The notes under the pieces were generated by a model. It ran no database searches, was not told the DNA's origin, and saw nothing but the letters and a program-made list of their open reading frames with translations. A program made the translations under genes and the position numbers. Of a stretch of DNA of 64,000 nt, positions 11,565 through 22,672 are shown in pieces. Origin of the DNA: Magnolia sinica (Eukaryota > Streptophyta > Magnoliopsida > Magnoliales > Magnoliaceae); the NCBI RefSeq assembly GCF_029962835.1, contig NC_080575.1, positions 61,545,493-61,609,492 of the forward strand, written 5' to 3'. Position 1 is the stretch's first letter; each line of letters starts with the position of its first letter.

Positions 11565-11845
11565 GACAGTCTTGAGTGGACCACACCACATGAAACATTC
11601 ATGACAATGACACCCACTGTTGAAACCTTCTTAGGGTCAATTGCCATTCAATCTCTTCATAAGATCAGGCAGACCTGGATAAAGGTAAAACATAAATGTC
11701 AGGCTTAATCCAAAACTTATGCCGCTCCCAAGGGCTCTGTGAGGTTTTCAATGGCCTCCTTTTTCGATCATGCTCTAAAATGATCTTTCAAAAGGGATGG
11801 ATAGCGTGGATAAAACACACACACGTCAAGGTGGGACACACTTTG
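11565..11845. repeat. Partial GTGGGCCC-family MITE
   Basis: Contains the family hallmark blocks: a GTGGACCACACCA motif, CCCACTGTTGAAACCTTC, a CCAAAACTT-like block, and GGATAGCGTGGATAAAACAC near the right end. Left end and some central blocks are missing. See the fuller copy at 44560-45015. Confidence 0.6.
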
Positions 11846-13049
11846 AAAACGAAGAAAAAAAAATGATGGAAAAACACTCAAAAACCTCCAAATTCATTTG
11901 GGGCTCACCTGATGGTTGGATCAACTTGATTTTTAGGGTGTTGTAATTCATGGTGCAGCTACCATGTTGGATGGATTAGATGTTTAGCACACACTATGGT
12001 GTTCAATGTAGTTGCATGATTTTCTCAGATATAACTGATGTAGGCAAGGTTCTCATGCATTCTATGTCAGACTTTTCCATTTAGTGGGCCATCATTGATC
12101 AACAGTCTTGACTAAACCAGAGCAAACTTAGCCGTTGGATCTTAGATGATGAGCATATGCTGGTCGGGCCCACTAGCGATGTGATCAAACTTACAATGAT
12201 TGAGTTGGCACACCATCCACCTGATCATGTGGTGGAATCCTAGTAGGCCTTTGGACTTCCAAAAATTGTGGAGGCTTACATGCTGAGGAATCTTGATAAT
12301 TGGGTCTTATTAGCAGACCTCTATAAATACAAGTTGCGGTCCTCGAGCGACTCATGCATTTTGCTCTTTTAGCCCATCTTAAGAGTGCCCTGAATGAGGA
12401 AGGTGAGGAATGTCCATAAGAAGCATTTGGAGCTCCAAAGATGCAAAAATGGCAGCAAAATCCACAATCTAAGTACACAATATTATCAATGTCCATGAAT
12501 GATAAATCATAGATGGAACTGCAGAATAAGAAAAATTGGGCGCTACACATCAGCTAAGAGAACGAGCTGGAGATGAGCAAACGCGAACTGCTGACATCCG
12601 CCACAAGGTAAACCACCACCTCTCAGTTCTCCTCGGCTGATTCTACCATAGAGTCCAATGATAGGAACTGCATGCAATATTTTGAGTAAGGAGAAGCACC
12701 TTGTTAGATGTACAAATAAATTTATACAATTCAAATATGTTTCTTCGATGGGCCAAGAGTGAAAAATGTTTTCTATTGTACAGTCCCAACCAGCGGATTA
12801 GAGAGGACATCTGCTAGAAGTCTTGGATAGTGGGTCCATTTATTTTTTCACGACCAATCGACCTAGACAACTATTTGGGTTATTAAGATCATTGAGGTAG
12901 GTGATTTTGGGCTATAAATTGAGGAACAGTCCACATCATGTTCCAATCAACAATTAAATTACCAGCAAAAATACAAAGTTCCACAAGAGGCTTCTGATAG
13001 TATCATTTGCTTAATACGAAAGAAATTACTTACTAAAAGTACAAAGCGC
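11846..13049. other. No gene seen; one TATA-like block
   Basis: Non-coding. CTATAAATACAAG at 12321-12333 recurs at 26881-26893 in the remorin intron, suggesting a shared LTR or MITE promoter fragment, but I could not trace the rest of such an element. Confidence 0.4.
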
Positions 13050-13050
13050 A

Positions 13051-13420
13051 AGGACCTGTTTGGGCAACAGCCAAAAACCACTTTTTTGTCTTTTATGCCC
13101 TAGAGAGGCTACCACAGATATCAATGCCTGTTGGAAAAGACTATGCATAGTTCAAATTTCTCCAACCGTGATGGCCCACATGAAGAATGGATATCCATTT
13201 ATTTTAGGACATGCAAAGTTTCAAGAGACGGTACGGTCCATATGGTGGACAGTTAGGAACCCACCCACATGCAATGCATTAGCACTTGTGTGGATTGAGG
13301 TCAAATCCTGCCTCCCAAACTCATTTCCCAGAAAAATAGGTGCATTCTATTTTTCAGACAGTGACAATGGCATAGCAATATTTCATTTTGAATGATAAAT
13401 GGTTGTCACCCAAACATGCC
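13051..13420. repeat. Possible Tourist-like (PIF/Harbinger) MITE
   Basis: Left end AGGACCTGTTTGGGC and right end GCCCAAACATGCC-like text (CACCCAAACATGCCTTAAG) form a short inverted repeat of the GGNCTGTTTGG type common in plant MITEs. No clean 3-base duplication is visible, so family placement is tentative. Confidence 0.5.
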
Positions 13421-13842
13421 TTAAGTCATTCACCATAAATTCATTAGAGTCTGCTTATTTTAGAGATTACAGCAGTAACATGTTATAGTTGATGGGGACA
13501 TCACGCGCACACGTACGCCCCTCCTACGCATGTACGCAAGGAGGATGAGGGTCCCACCATCAATCTGGATCGATGACGACGTCCAAGGAAGGCCTCCTAA
13601 TTAGAGTGCTACATTTTGGTTCGTTGGAGTGGACCCGATAGTCATGAGAATCCCGCCGTGGGTTCTCATGATCGTGGCCCACTATTCTAATTAATCTAGT
13701 ACTTTGAGTTTTACTTATTATTTTTATTAAGAATATCATAGGCAGTTTAGATTGCTTTGATTAGTTTTTTTTCTTTTTTTTAACTTCGCCTTCAAGTAAT
13801 AGGTTGCGTATATGGCGCGAGTTTTAGGATATATGATTTTAT

Positions 13843-13850
13843 TATAAATA
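13843..13850 (+). promoter_or_regulatory. LTR TATA box
   Basis: TATAAATA, conserved in the other LTR at 20275-20282, inside TTATTATAAATAGGCACC. It would start the genomic RNA roughly 30 bases downstream. Confidence 0.7.
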
Positions 13851-13885
13851 GGCACCCCTTGTAGTCTTTTTTCTGATGGAAGATT

Positions 13886-13891
13886 AATAAA
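13886..13891 (+). promoter_or_regulatory. LTR polyadenylation signal
   Basis: AATAAA, 36 bases after the TATA box end, within AGATTAATAAAATTTC; also present in the 3' LTR. Confidence 0.5.
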
Positions 13892-14704
13892 ATTTCTACG
13901 TTTTTCTGCTCCTCCAAATTTTTGAGTTGTGGAGATTCAATTGGGTGTGAAACCCTCCCTTCCTCGAAGGGCCGACTACCGTGGTGCGAAGCCACACCTA
14001 TCCCGATTCATCCTCACCTTCTACCATCCATATTTCTCTTCTTCTACAATCATCTACGCTTCAAATCCATTCTCTATTGCAGCCGTTTTTCCCTCTACAG
14101 CAGATTTCCAAAATCTGGCCCAGCAAGAGGGCTAAAACTTCAGCGGAGCACCACGCATAAACCGTGCATCGGATCAGGCTGAAATTTAGAGGTTTTGTGG
14201 CCCACCCCTGGCCGACTAGGGTCAAGCTAGCCGTTTCTGATTTGTGGGCTCCACACACGTGCGGGACACCTCCAGCGCACGTGCGTCTGAGCCTTCACCG
14301 CTGTCTTCGCGTGTGACGCTTCTCTGGTTCGTCTCTTTCCTCTCTTTCACCCCTCTTTCACTCCAAATCCTTAACCCTAACCCTAAATTACTCAAATCCC
14401 CAAATTTATGTCATTTTTTCAACCTTAGGGTTCCCCAAATTGAAATCTGTGAACCCTTTGGATTGGGGAATTATTTTTGTGCATGTGTGGACGAATTTAC
14501 CCTTCGCTGATTATTGTTTAGTCTATAATTTTGATTGATCCAACCCTAGCTTGTATAGGCCTGGGCCTGCATAGATTCCCCTTGATTGAATGTTTGAACT
14601 TTTGTGTGGGATATGAGATTTTGTGTAATTGTTTCTGAACTAACGTGATATAAAGCTTGAAAATTTTGCACATCATATTTGAATTTCATGTCCTGCATCA
14701 AATT

Positions 14705-14716
14705 TGGTATCAAAGC
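14705..14716 (+). other. Primer-binding site (methionine tRNA type)
   Basis: TGGTATCAAAGC starts four bases after the 5' LTR end, the usual place for the tRNA primer. Confidence 0.85.
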
Positions 14717-15074
14717 ACAAAGTTTTTATAGGGTAATGCATTGCATGTTTAGGGTTTAGTTTATCTATGTCCATTATGCATCAAATATCATCATATAGAG
14801 CTGTTTAGAGGTCCATAATTCTTGATATAAGCTGCTGAATTTTCTGCTATCAGGAAATCCCCATATCTCTTTGATGGATTTTCTGTTGACAGATTCTTTG
14901 GGCAGATAAGTTACTGGAGATTGAGTAGTATCGTGTCGTTTCCCCCATATAGTCCTATAGGAGCATTTAGTCCCATCTAGGCGCATATAGTCGTATTAGA
15001 ATGTCCTTAAGTTGAGTTAGTAGTTGTATGCCCACACGTATGGGTCGTGGTTTTAGCTTGCACCCTACACTAAC

Positions 15075-16342
15075 ATGGAGCAATTGCAAAAGTCAATGAA
15101 CAAGCTAACCCAAGAGTTTGAGTCTTTGGGTAAGCGCTTTGAACAATGTATGAACCAACACTTTAAGCAGTTTAATGTGTGTGTTACCCAACTAGAGACC
15201 TCTGCCGAGGCAAACCTAACCATTGGGGAAGATGCCCAATCGCAGGCAGGTGGTTAGGAGGATAGACCAAGGAATGGAGGTGGCCATGGCATTAGTCATG
15301 GGCGTGCACCCGTGCACCCACCCCGCGAGGGACATCATGATTAATATGACCCAGATGCACAACTCCTCAAGAGAGTTAGAGTAGATGCCCCTACGTTTAA
15401 TAGCCACTTGGACCCTAAAGCCTTTTTACACTGGCTGGCAAATATGGACCACTATTTTGAGTGGTTTGACATGTCGGATGCTCGTTGAGTCCAATTCACC
15501 AAGATGAAGCTTGTGGGCCAAGCAAAGAGATTTTGGGCTACTGTATAGTGAAAGAAAGAAAGAGCGAGGAAGCTCCTAATGGTTCATTGGGGAGAAATGA
15601 AAGAAACACTTAAGGAGAAGTACCTCCCTTTCTCTTGTCATTTACGGTTGATTGAGAAATGGCAGTCTCTTCAACAAAGTTCCATGAGTGTGGCGGAATA
15701 CATTGAGAAGTTCGAAGAGTACTTGACTAAGTGTGAAGTTGATGAGGATCCCGTACTCACCTTGCTCGATTTAAAATGGGCCTTCATTCTAACATTAGGA
15801 GAGAATTGCTCGCCAAAGACATAGACACTATTGAACAGTTGTATCAAGTAGTGTTGGAGGTTGAGCAATACCTCAAAGCATCTGTGGGAAGGCAATTTGA
15901 GTTTCGTGATTCTGGTGCTAACGCCAGCCCTTCTGGGGCTAAGCCTAACACTGGACACCAAAGCAAACCTTCCAGTAATTTTCAGCCCAGACCCAAGGAT
16001 GATAAGGGTAAGGAAGTTATCGGGTCTACCTCACGTAAGAGTGGAGCAACTAGGTATTTTAGGCGTCAAGGGTTTGGTCACTTTGCCCACCAGTGCGGCA
16101 CGAAAGAGGGCACCAAAGTGCTCCTTATTGATGGGCAAATAGAAGTAGTGCTCCCAAAGAGTGATGACGAAGAGGAAGAATATGAGCCAATAGAAAGCCC
16201 TAGTGATGAGGAAGAGGAAGCACAAGAGTCTGCGACCCTCGCAGTTGTGCGTTGTGCCCTTGCTCAAGCCAAGAACACTAACGATTGGTGTCGCAACACG
16301 ATCTTCTATAGTTATGTAAAATATGGGGAAAAAGAATTGTAA
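15075..16342 (+). pseudogene. gag polyprotein remnant
   Basis: Begins at ATG 15075 with MEQLQKSMNKLTQEFESL, a coiled-coil-like start. A stop at 15255 and others follow. The capsid part reads DAPTFNSHLDPKAFLHWLA and later EKWQSLQQSSMSVAEYIEKF, typical of the retrotransposon gag domain. A zinc knuckle near 16058-16095 reads YFRRQGFGHFAHQC, so the first two cysteines of the CCHC box are lost. An acidic stretch follows (about 16157-16220). Three frames are used over its length. Confidence 0.85.
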
Positions 16343-16344
16343 GA

Positions 16345-19300
16345 TGATCATGGATAGTGGTAGTTGTGCCAACGTGCCATCAACTAGCACTGTAAACCGT
16401 TTGGGCTTGAAGCTTGAAGCCCATCCTCAACCCTATAAAGTGTCCTAGGTTGATAAAACTTCCATTTCAGTCTCGCACCGTTGTCTTGTTCCTATTCAGT
16501 TTGGATCTTATAAAGACACTTTGATGTGATGTTGTTCCCATGGATGTGGGTCATATCATTCTAGGTAGACCTTGGCTCTATGATAGAGATGTCACCATAT
16601 TTGGCCATTCGAATATGTGTACATTCTGGTTTGAGGGCAAAAAAGTCAAGTTAAATCCACTTCCACCTAAGAACACTATTGGAAAGGAGTCCACCACGCA
16701 GAGTGGTGTGAGCGGTTCAAAAGAATTGAAGGAGTCAAAGTCCAAGTTCAAGTCTCCCCATATTCTAAATGCCAAAGACTTTGAGCGAGAAACTGAAGCG
16801 GACTTAATGATATACGCCCTTGTGATAAGGGAAAGTATACCAGAGGCTAGTGTAGAGTTACCCACTGAGGCCATTCAGGTAGTGCATGAGTTTTGTGATG
16901 TCTTTCCTAATGATCTACTGAATGAGCTTCCCCCTATGAGGGATATACAGCATGCCATTGATTTAGTTCCTGGGGTGACTCTACCAAACCTCCCTCATTA
17001 CAGAATGAACCCAAAGGAGCATATAGAGTTGAAGAGACAGATTGATGAGCTCCTAGAAAAGGGTTTCATTCAAGAGAACATAAGCCCGTGTGCCGTACCT
17101 GCCCTTCTTACATCTAAGAAGGATGGTACATGGAGGATGTGTATTGATAGTAGGGCCATCAACGAAATCACAATCAAGTATCGGTTTCCCATACCATGTC
17201 TTGATTACATGTTGGATATGATGGCCAATGCTACTATCTTTTCGAAAATTGACCTCAAAAGTGGTTATCACCAAATCCGTGTACGCCCTGGTGATGAGTG
17301 GAAGATGGCCTTCAAGATGAAGGATGGGCTATATGAGTGACTAGTTATGCCTTTTGGGTTAACTAACACCCCAAGCGCTTTCATGCGTGTGATGACCTAA
17401 GTGTTGAGGCCCTTCATCGGGAAGTTCCTGGTCGTACACTTTGATGATATCTTGATTTATAGCATGACCAAGGAACAACACCTCAACCATTTGAGGCAGG
17501 TTTGTGGGATCCTTAGAGTCGAGAAATTGTACGCCAACCTAAAGAAGTGTGCGTTTTTGTATAGTAGTGTTATCTTCTCAGATTTTATTGTGTCAGCTGA
17601 GGGCCTATCAGCAAATCCCGAGAAGGTCAAGGCCATCGTCAATTGGCCTGAACCTCGTAATATTCATGAGGTACACAGCTTTCACGGCTTAGCCATTTTC
17701 TATAGACGGTTCATTCGAGGCTTCAGTTCTATTATGGTTCCCATCACGGATTGCAAAAAAAAAAAAGAAGGAGAGTTTCAATGGACAAAGGCAGCCTTAA
17801 AGGCTTTCAAGGAGATAAAGGTCAAGATGACCGAAGCTCTAGTCATGCGATTTCTGAATTTTTCAAAAGTTTTTGAACTCGCATGTGACGCATCAGGAAT
17901 CGGCATAGGAGTACTTAGTTAGGAAGGACACTATGTCTCTTTTTTTAGTGAGAAACTAAATGCGGCAAAACAAAAATATTCCACCAATGACAGAGTTCTA
18001 TGCGGTAGTGCAATCACTGCGCCATTGACGTCATTACCTATTCTCGCAAAAATTCGTCTTATTCTCAGATCACGAGGCCTTGAGATATTTGAACTTTTAG
18101 AAGAAATTAAACCCTAGGTATGCCAAGCGGGTTCAGTTCCTTCAAGAGTACACTTTTGTGCTTAAGTACAAGGCCGATGTAGAGAATAAGCCTGTCGACG
18201 CGTTGAGTCGTCGAGTCGCATTACTCAATTCTATGAGTGTCGAAGTCACGGGCCTCGAGCGCATCAAAGAAGATTATTCTGAGTGTCCAGGTTTTGGAGT
18301 TGTATACGCATCGTTGTTAGAGAGTCCATTAGGGGCTAGCAGTGAGTATTTGATTTTAGACAGATATTTCTTTAAGAGTGACCGTTTATGCATACCTCGT
18401 ACCTCTCTCCGTGATTTTCTTGTTTGAGAGTTACATTCAGCAGTGGTCGCGAGTTATTTCGGTCGAGACAAGACCATTGCCCTAGTGGAGGATAGGTTTC
18501 ATTGGCCAAGCCTTAAGTATGATGTGACCAAAATTATAGGGCAATGTCATACTTGTCAATTGGCAAAGCAGAAAAAGTAAAATACAGGATTATACACACT
18601 TTTGCCAGTTCCATTCATCCCTCGGCAGGACATCAGTATGGACTTCATGCTTGGACTCCCCAAGACTATTCGAAAACACAATTCCATATTTGTTGTCGTG
18701 GATCTTTTTCTAAAATGGCCCACTTCATTCCTTGTTTTAAGACCTCCGAAGCATCTCTTGTGGACAAGCTGTTCTTTGGTGAGGTCGTCAAACTACATGG
18801 GTTACCAAAAACCATAGTGTCTGATCGTGACGTGCGATTCATGAGTTACTTTTGGAAGACACTATGACACATGATGAATACTAGGCTCCAATTTTCTTCT
18901 GCCTACCACCCTCAAACCAATGGTTAGACTGAGGTGGTTAATAGGAGCCTAGGGAGTTTGCACAGATGTTTAGTAGGGGAGCACACCGGTACATGGGACA
19001 CTGTATTACCTATAGCCAAGTTTGCGTTCAATAGTTCTATTAATAGGTCCACAAGTCTAAGTCCTTTTGAAGTCATTACTGGTTATAAGCCTAGGAAGCC
19101 TATTGATCTTATCCCTATGTCACTGTCCCATAAGCCATCAGAGTCTGCACCGTATTACCTATAGCCGAGTTTACGTTCAATAGTTTTGTCAATAGGTCCA
19201 CAGGTCTAAGTCCTGTTGAAGTTGTTATTAGTTATAAGCCTAGGAAGCCTATTGATCTTGTCCCTATGTCACTATCTCATAGGCCATCAAAGTCTGCAGA

Positions 19301-19640
19301 GTCCTTGGCGCATCACATTCATTCATTGCATCACGAAATCAGGCGAAAGATCATTACTAGTAATGAACATTACAAATTTTCTACAGACTAGCATAAACGT
19401 TTAAAGGAATTCAATGTAGGGGACTCTGTAATGGTCCGCATTAGGCCCAAACGGTATCCTCAGGGGGGTGCTCGTAAATTACACGCGCGTAGTGCTGAAC
19501 CCTTCAAAATTATAAAATGAAACGGTCTCAATGCTTATGTGGTAGATCTTCCACTTTCTATGAGAATTAGTTCCACATTTAATGTGGAGGATCTAGTTAC
19601 TTTTCAGGGGACTACTGATACTTTGTCCGCCTTTGCCCAA
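16345..19640 (+). pseudogene. pol polyprotein remnant (protease, reverse transcriptase, RNase H, integrase)
   Basis: Protease: MDSGSCANV near 16348 keeps the D-S-G site, and [13 protein letters not shown] follows. Reverse transcriptase 16870-17560: [41 protein letters not shown], then HFDDILIYS, where the usual YFDD/YVDD box reads HFDD. RNase H 17870-18130: [14 protein letters not shown] and FSDHEALRYL. Integrase: the CHTCQLAK zinc-binding end near 18546, [17 protein letters not shown], and AYHPQTNG. The C-terminal tail ends FNVEDLVTF near 19600. Stops occur at about 17338, 17398, 17920, 18100, 18425, 18578 and 18865, with frameshifts near 17985 and 18740. Confidence 0.9.
19001..19298 (+). 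repeat. 149-bp tandem duplication within integrase
   Basis: Copies at 19001-19149 and 19150-19298 are the same length and about 88 percent identical by eye, both running from TATTACCTATAGCC to AGTCTGCA. The unit is not a multiple of three, so it shifts the frame. Confidence 0.85.
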
Positions 19641-19920
19641 CCATCCTGATTCCCCAGATATGTCCCTTGATTCATGGCCTCTTCCTAGCCTCTACCTCCC
19701 ATACCTAACCTTCCCACACATAGAAAGGAAATAGAGGATATTCTGGAGCATCAGATAGTATCAACGTCGGAAAGCGGGTTTTAGAAGTACTTGGTTAAGT
19801 GGAAGTCACGCCCAGCTTCAGACAGTACGTGACTCACTAAGGAGGAGCTTTGGAGACTTGATCTTGACATTTTGGAGCAGTTCAGGAGTTTTGTTTCGCC
19901 AGTGGTGAAATCTTCGCAGC

Positions 19921-19930
19921 CGGAGAGAGT
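19921..19930 (+). other. Polypurine tract
   Basis: CGGAGAGAGT directly precedes the 3' LTR at 19931, where plus-strand DNA synthesis would be primed. Short and slightly impure. Confidence 0.5.
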
Positions 19931-21135
19931 TGATGGGGACATCACGTGCATATGCACGCCCCCCCTACGCACGTACGCAAGGAGGGCCCCACCATTGATT
20001 TGGATCAATGATGATGTTCAGGAAGGGCATCCTAGTTAGAGTGTTGCGTTTTGGTTCGTTGGAGTGGACCCAATAGTCATGAGAATCCCGCCATGGGTTC
20101 TCATGATCGTGGTCCACTATTCTAATTAATCTAGTACTTTGAATTTTGCTTATTATTGTTATTAAGAATATCATAAATGGTTTAGATTGTTTTAATTAGT
20201 TGTTATTTTTTATTACTTCATCTCCAAGTAATAGGTTGCACATATAGCACGAGTTTTAGGGTATAGGGTTTTATTATAAATAGGCACCCCTTGTAGTCTT
20301 TTTTTTTAAATTATGGAAGATTAATAAAATTTCTGCTTTTTTCTACTCCTCTAAATTTTTGAGGTGTGGAGATTCAATTGGGTGTGAAACCCTTCCTTCC
20401 TCGAAGGGCTGACTACCGTGGTGCAAAGCCACACCTATCCCGATTCGCTTCCACCTTCTATCATTCATATTTATCTTCTCCTACAATCATCCACGCTTCA
20501 AATCCATCCTCTATTGCAGCTGTTTTTCTCTCTATAGCAGATTTACAGAATCTGGCCCTGAAGGAGGGCTGGAATTTCTACGAAGCACCACGCACAAACC
20601 GTGCATCGAATCAAGCTGAAATTTGGAGGTTTTGTGGCCCACCCCTGGCCGACCAGGGCTAAGCTGGCCGCTTTCTGATTTGTAGGCCCCACACACGTGT
20701 GGGACACCTCCAACGTACGTGCGTCTAGGCCTTCACCGTTGTCCATGCGTGTGACGTTTCTCTGGTTCGTCTCTCCTCTCTTTCACCCTTCTTTCACTCC
20801 AAATCCCTAACCCTAACCCTAAATTACTCAAATCCCTAATTTTATGTTATTTCTTCAACCTTAGGGTTCCCCGAATTGAAATCTGTGAACCCCTTAGATT
20901 AGGGAATTATTTTTGTGCATGTGTGGATGAATTTCCCTTTTCTGATTATTGTTCGGTCTATAACTTTGATTGATCCAGCCCTATCTTGTGTAGGCCTTGG
21001 TCTGCATAGATTCTCCTTGATTGAATGCTTGAACTTTTGCGTGGGATATAGAATTTTGTGTAATTATTTCTAAACTAACGTGATCTAAAGCCTGAAAATC
21101 TTGCACATCATATTTGAATTTCACGTCCTGCATCA
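19931..21135 (+). repeat. 3' LTR
   Basis: Starts TGATGGGGACATCACG and ends CCTGCATCA; keeps the TATA box at 20275-20282 and the polyadenylation signal. Differs from the 5' LTR by many substitutions and small gaps, including a 6-base loss near 19987. Confidence 0.93.
20275..20282 (+). promoter_or_regulatory. TATA box of the 3' LTR
   Basis: TATAAATA, identical to the 5' LTR copy. It could drive read-out toward 21136 and beyond, antisense to the remorin gene. Confidence 0.55.
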
Positions 21136-21246
21136 GTAGTGTTCTGTAAATGGGTAATGATTATCACTACCATGATAGTCGGAAGTAAAGCCGTACATAA
21201 TACCACTCTGGCAGCTTTAAATTTCGACTTAGATATGCATGTAAAG

Positions 21247-21705
21247 TACTCACCGTGATTAGATACATGTGGATATAACTTGTCCAATATCTGTTATATC
21301 CATACTGTCCATCCATTTTGCAATATCACTTTAGGTCATGACTCCAAAAATGAGAAAGATCCAAAGCTCGGGCGGACCACACCACAGAAAGCAGTGGTAC
21401 AATGAAGCCCACTGTTGAAACCTTCTTATGGCCTACCATGATGTTTATTTTCCATCCAACCAGTTCATGAGGTCACACAGACCTAGATGATTAAAACACA
21501 AAGATCAGCTTCATCCAACACTTCTGTGGACCACAGGAAGTTTTTAATGGTAGGCGTTCCATGCCCACTGCTTTTTGTGGCGTGGTCAATTTCCACTTTG
21601 GATGTTCCTCATTTTTTGTCTCTTTCCATAAACTGATCTCACAAGATGGATAGACAGTGTGTATACACATACATCATGGTGGGGCCCATGAAACTATGCC
21701 AAGTC
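21247..21705. repeat. GTGGGCCC-family MITE, nearly complete
   Basis: Runs from CTCACCGTGATTAGATACATG to CATCATGGTGGGGCCC. The central blocks are GGACCACACCACAGAAAGCA, CCCACTGTTGAAACCTTC, CCATGATGTTTATTTTCC and TTTTTGTGGCGTGGTC, the last being a rough inverted match of the first. Confidence 0.7.
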
Positions 21706-22462
21706 AATGCACTTCACCCATCCAAGTCAGTGGTAATTCCTAAGGATTACAAGGATTTGACAACTAGTTTTATCTAATCAGCCACAATAAGTAATGATGT
21801 GAGTTTTACACCACATGACTGTGGTATTTCAAGCATCCAAACAGGCACTTACCCTTTCTCTATTCTCCCTTTTACTTTCACCATTTCAAACTTCAATTAT
21901 TTTAACCCTTGATATCTCATTTTTCAATGCAAAAGTAAACTTTAAGGTATCAATTTGATTCGTTTGGCATATTCTATGGCTTTTGGAGAACTACAAATAA
22001 CCAATGTATCTGCCACTATGTATTCATTTCTCCTCCTTTACCTCTTGAACAAATATAAAATGAATACTAACAATCAAATCCAAATATCAATATGATTCCA
22101 TTTCTTCAATCTTAGTAGAAATAGACCCCTAAATTTATTTTATTCGTTTACTTCCATTTTCATTAGATATTTATTGGTTTGTCTTGATTATTCCCAAAAT
22201 CATACATACGGAGGCATTTTCACAAGTAGAGGCGTGCCGGAACTAAAAGAAAAACATTTTTTAGGGCTCTTGCCAAGAAGTTGATGGAGCATTTGCTGAG
22301 GGAATGTAATGAGAAAATGCACCAACACATAAATGCATCTTGCATCTTGTCACTGAAGAAAACTATTGATTTACTATTTAAGTGGTGGAGCAAAAGTAAA
22401 CACTGGAAATAAATGCGGCCACGAAAATCAACTGAAATTACGGGAACTACATTGCATTGTTC
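21706..22462. other. No gene seen; 3' flank of the remorin gene
   Basis: AT-rich DNA with no supported ORF. It should include the remorin 3' UTR, which reads leftward from 22462. I could not place the polyadenylation site. Confidence 0.5.
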
Positions 22463-22672
22463 TTACCAGCAGAGTGATGGCATCTTGAAGTAGAAGGAAG
22501 ACTGCAAATGTCCAGTCCTCCGAATATAGTCTGCTCTTTCGGAAGTCCTCATGGCCTGCTCATTTAGTTTGGATGCAGCATTTGCCCGCCTCTCTTCTGC
22601 TATTCTTCGTGTTGCTGCTAGTTTGTTTGCCAGCTTCTCTTGTGCACGAGATTTCAGTCTTTCAGCCTTCAT
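22463..22672 (-). CDS. Remorin coding exon 3 and stop
   Basis: 210 nt after acceptor ATTTGCAG. Starts MKAERLKSRAQEKLANKL in phase 0 and ends with a stop after the SLCW tail. Intron 2 (22673-28431) is 5759 bases, unusually long for this gene family, and is largely mobile DNA. Confidence 0.93.
   Translation of the reverse strand: MKAERLKSRAQEKLANKLAATRRIAEERRANAASKLNEQAMRTSERADYIRRTGHLQSSFYFKMPSLCW

Larger units (their letters stand above)
13490..14700 (+). repeat. 5' LTR
   Basis: Pairs with 19931-21135. Holds a TATA box (13843-13850) and an AATAAA signal (13886-13891), so the R region probably lies between. A TAACCCTAACCCTAAA stretch near 14371 is shared by both LTRs and is part of the LTR, not a telomere. 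Confidence 0.93.
13490..21135 (+). mobile_element. Full-length but inactive Ty3/gypsy LTR retrotransposon, chromovirus-like
   Basis: Two LTRs of 1211 and 1205 bases start TGATGGGGACATCAC and end CCTGCATCA. The flanks are ATAGT (13485-13489) and GTAGT (21136-21140), a 5-bp target duplication with one change. Inside are a methionine-tRNA primer site, gag, protease, reverse transcriptase, RNase H, integrase, a C-terminal tail and a purine tract. Pol order and sequence resemble plant chromoviruses of the Reina/CRM group as I recall them; lineage is not certain. Multiple stops and frameshifts, a 149-bp duplication in integrase and visible LTR divergence indicate an old insertion. Confidence 0.92.

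Noticed and set aside
14371..14388. Telomere-like CCCTAA repeats, also at 20812
   Set aside because: Only about two to three units, present at the same place in both LTRs of one retrotransposon, so part of the LTR.
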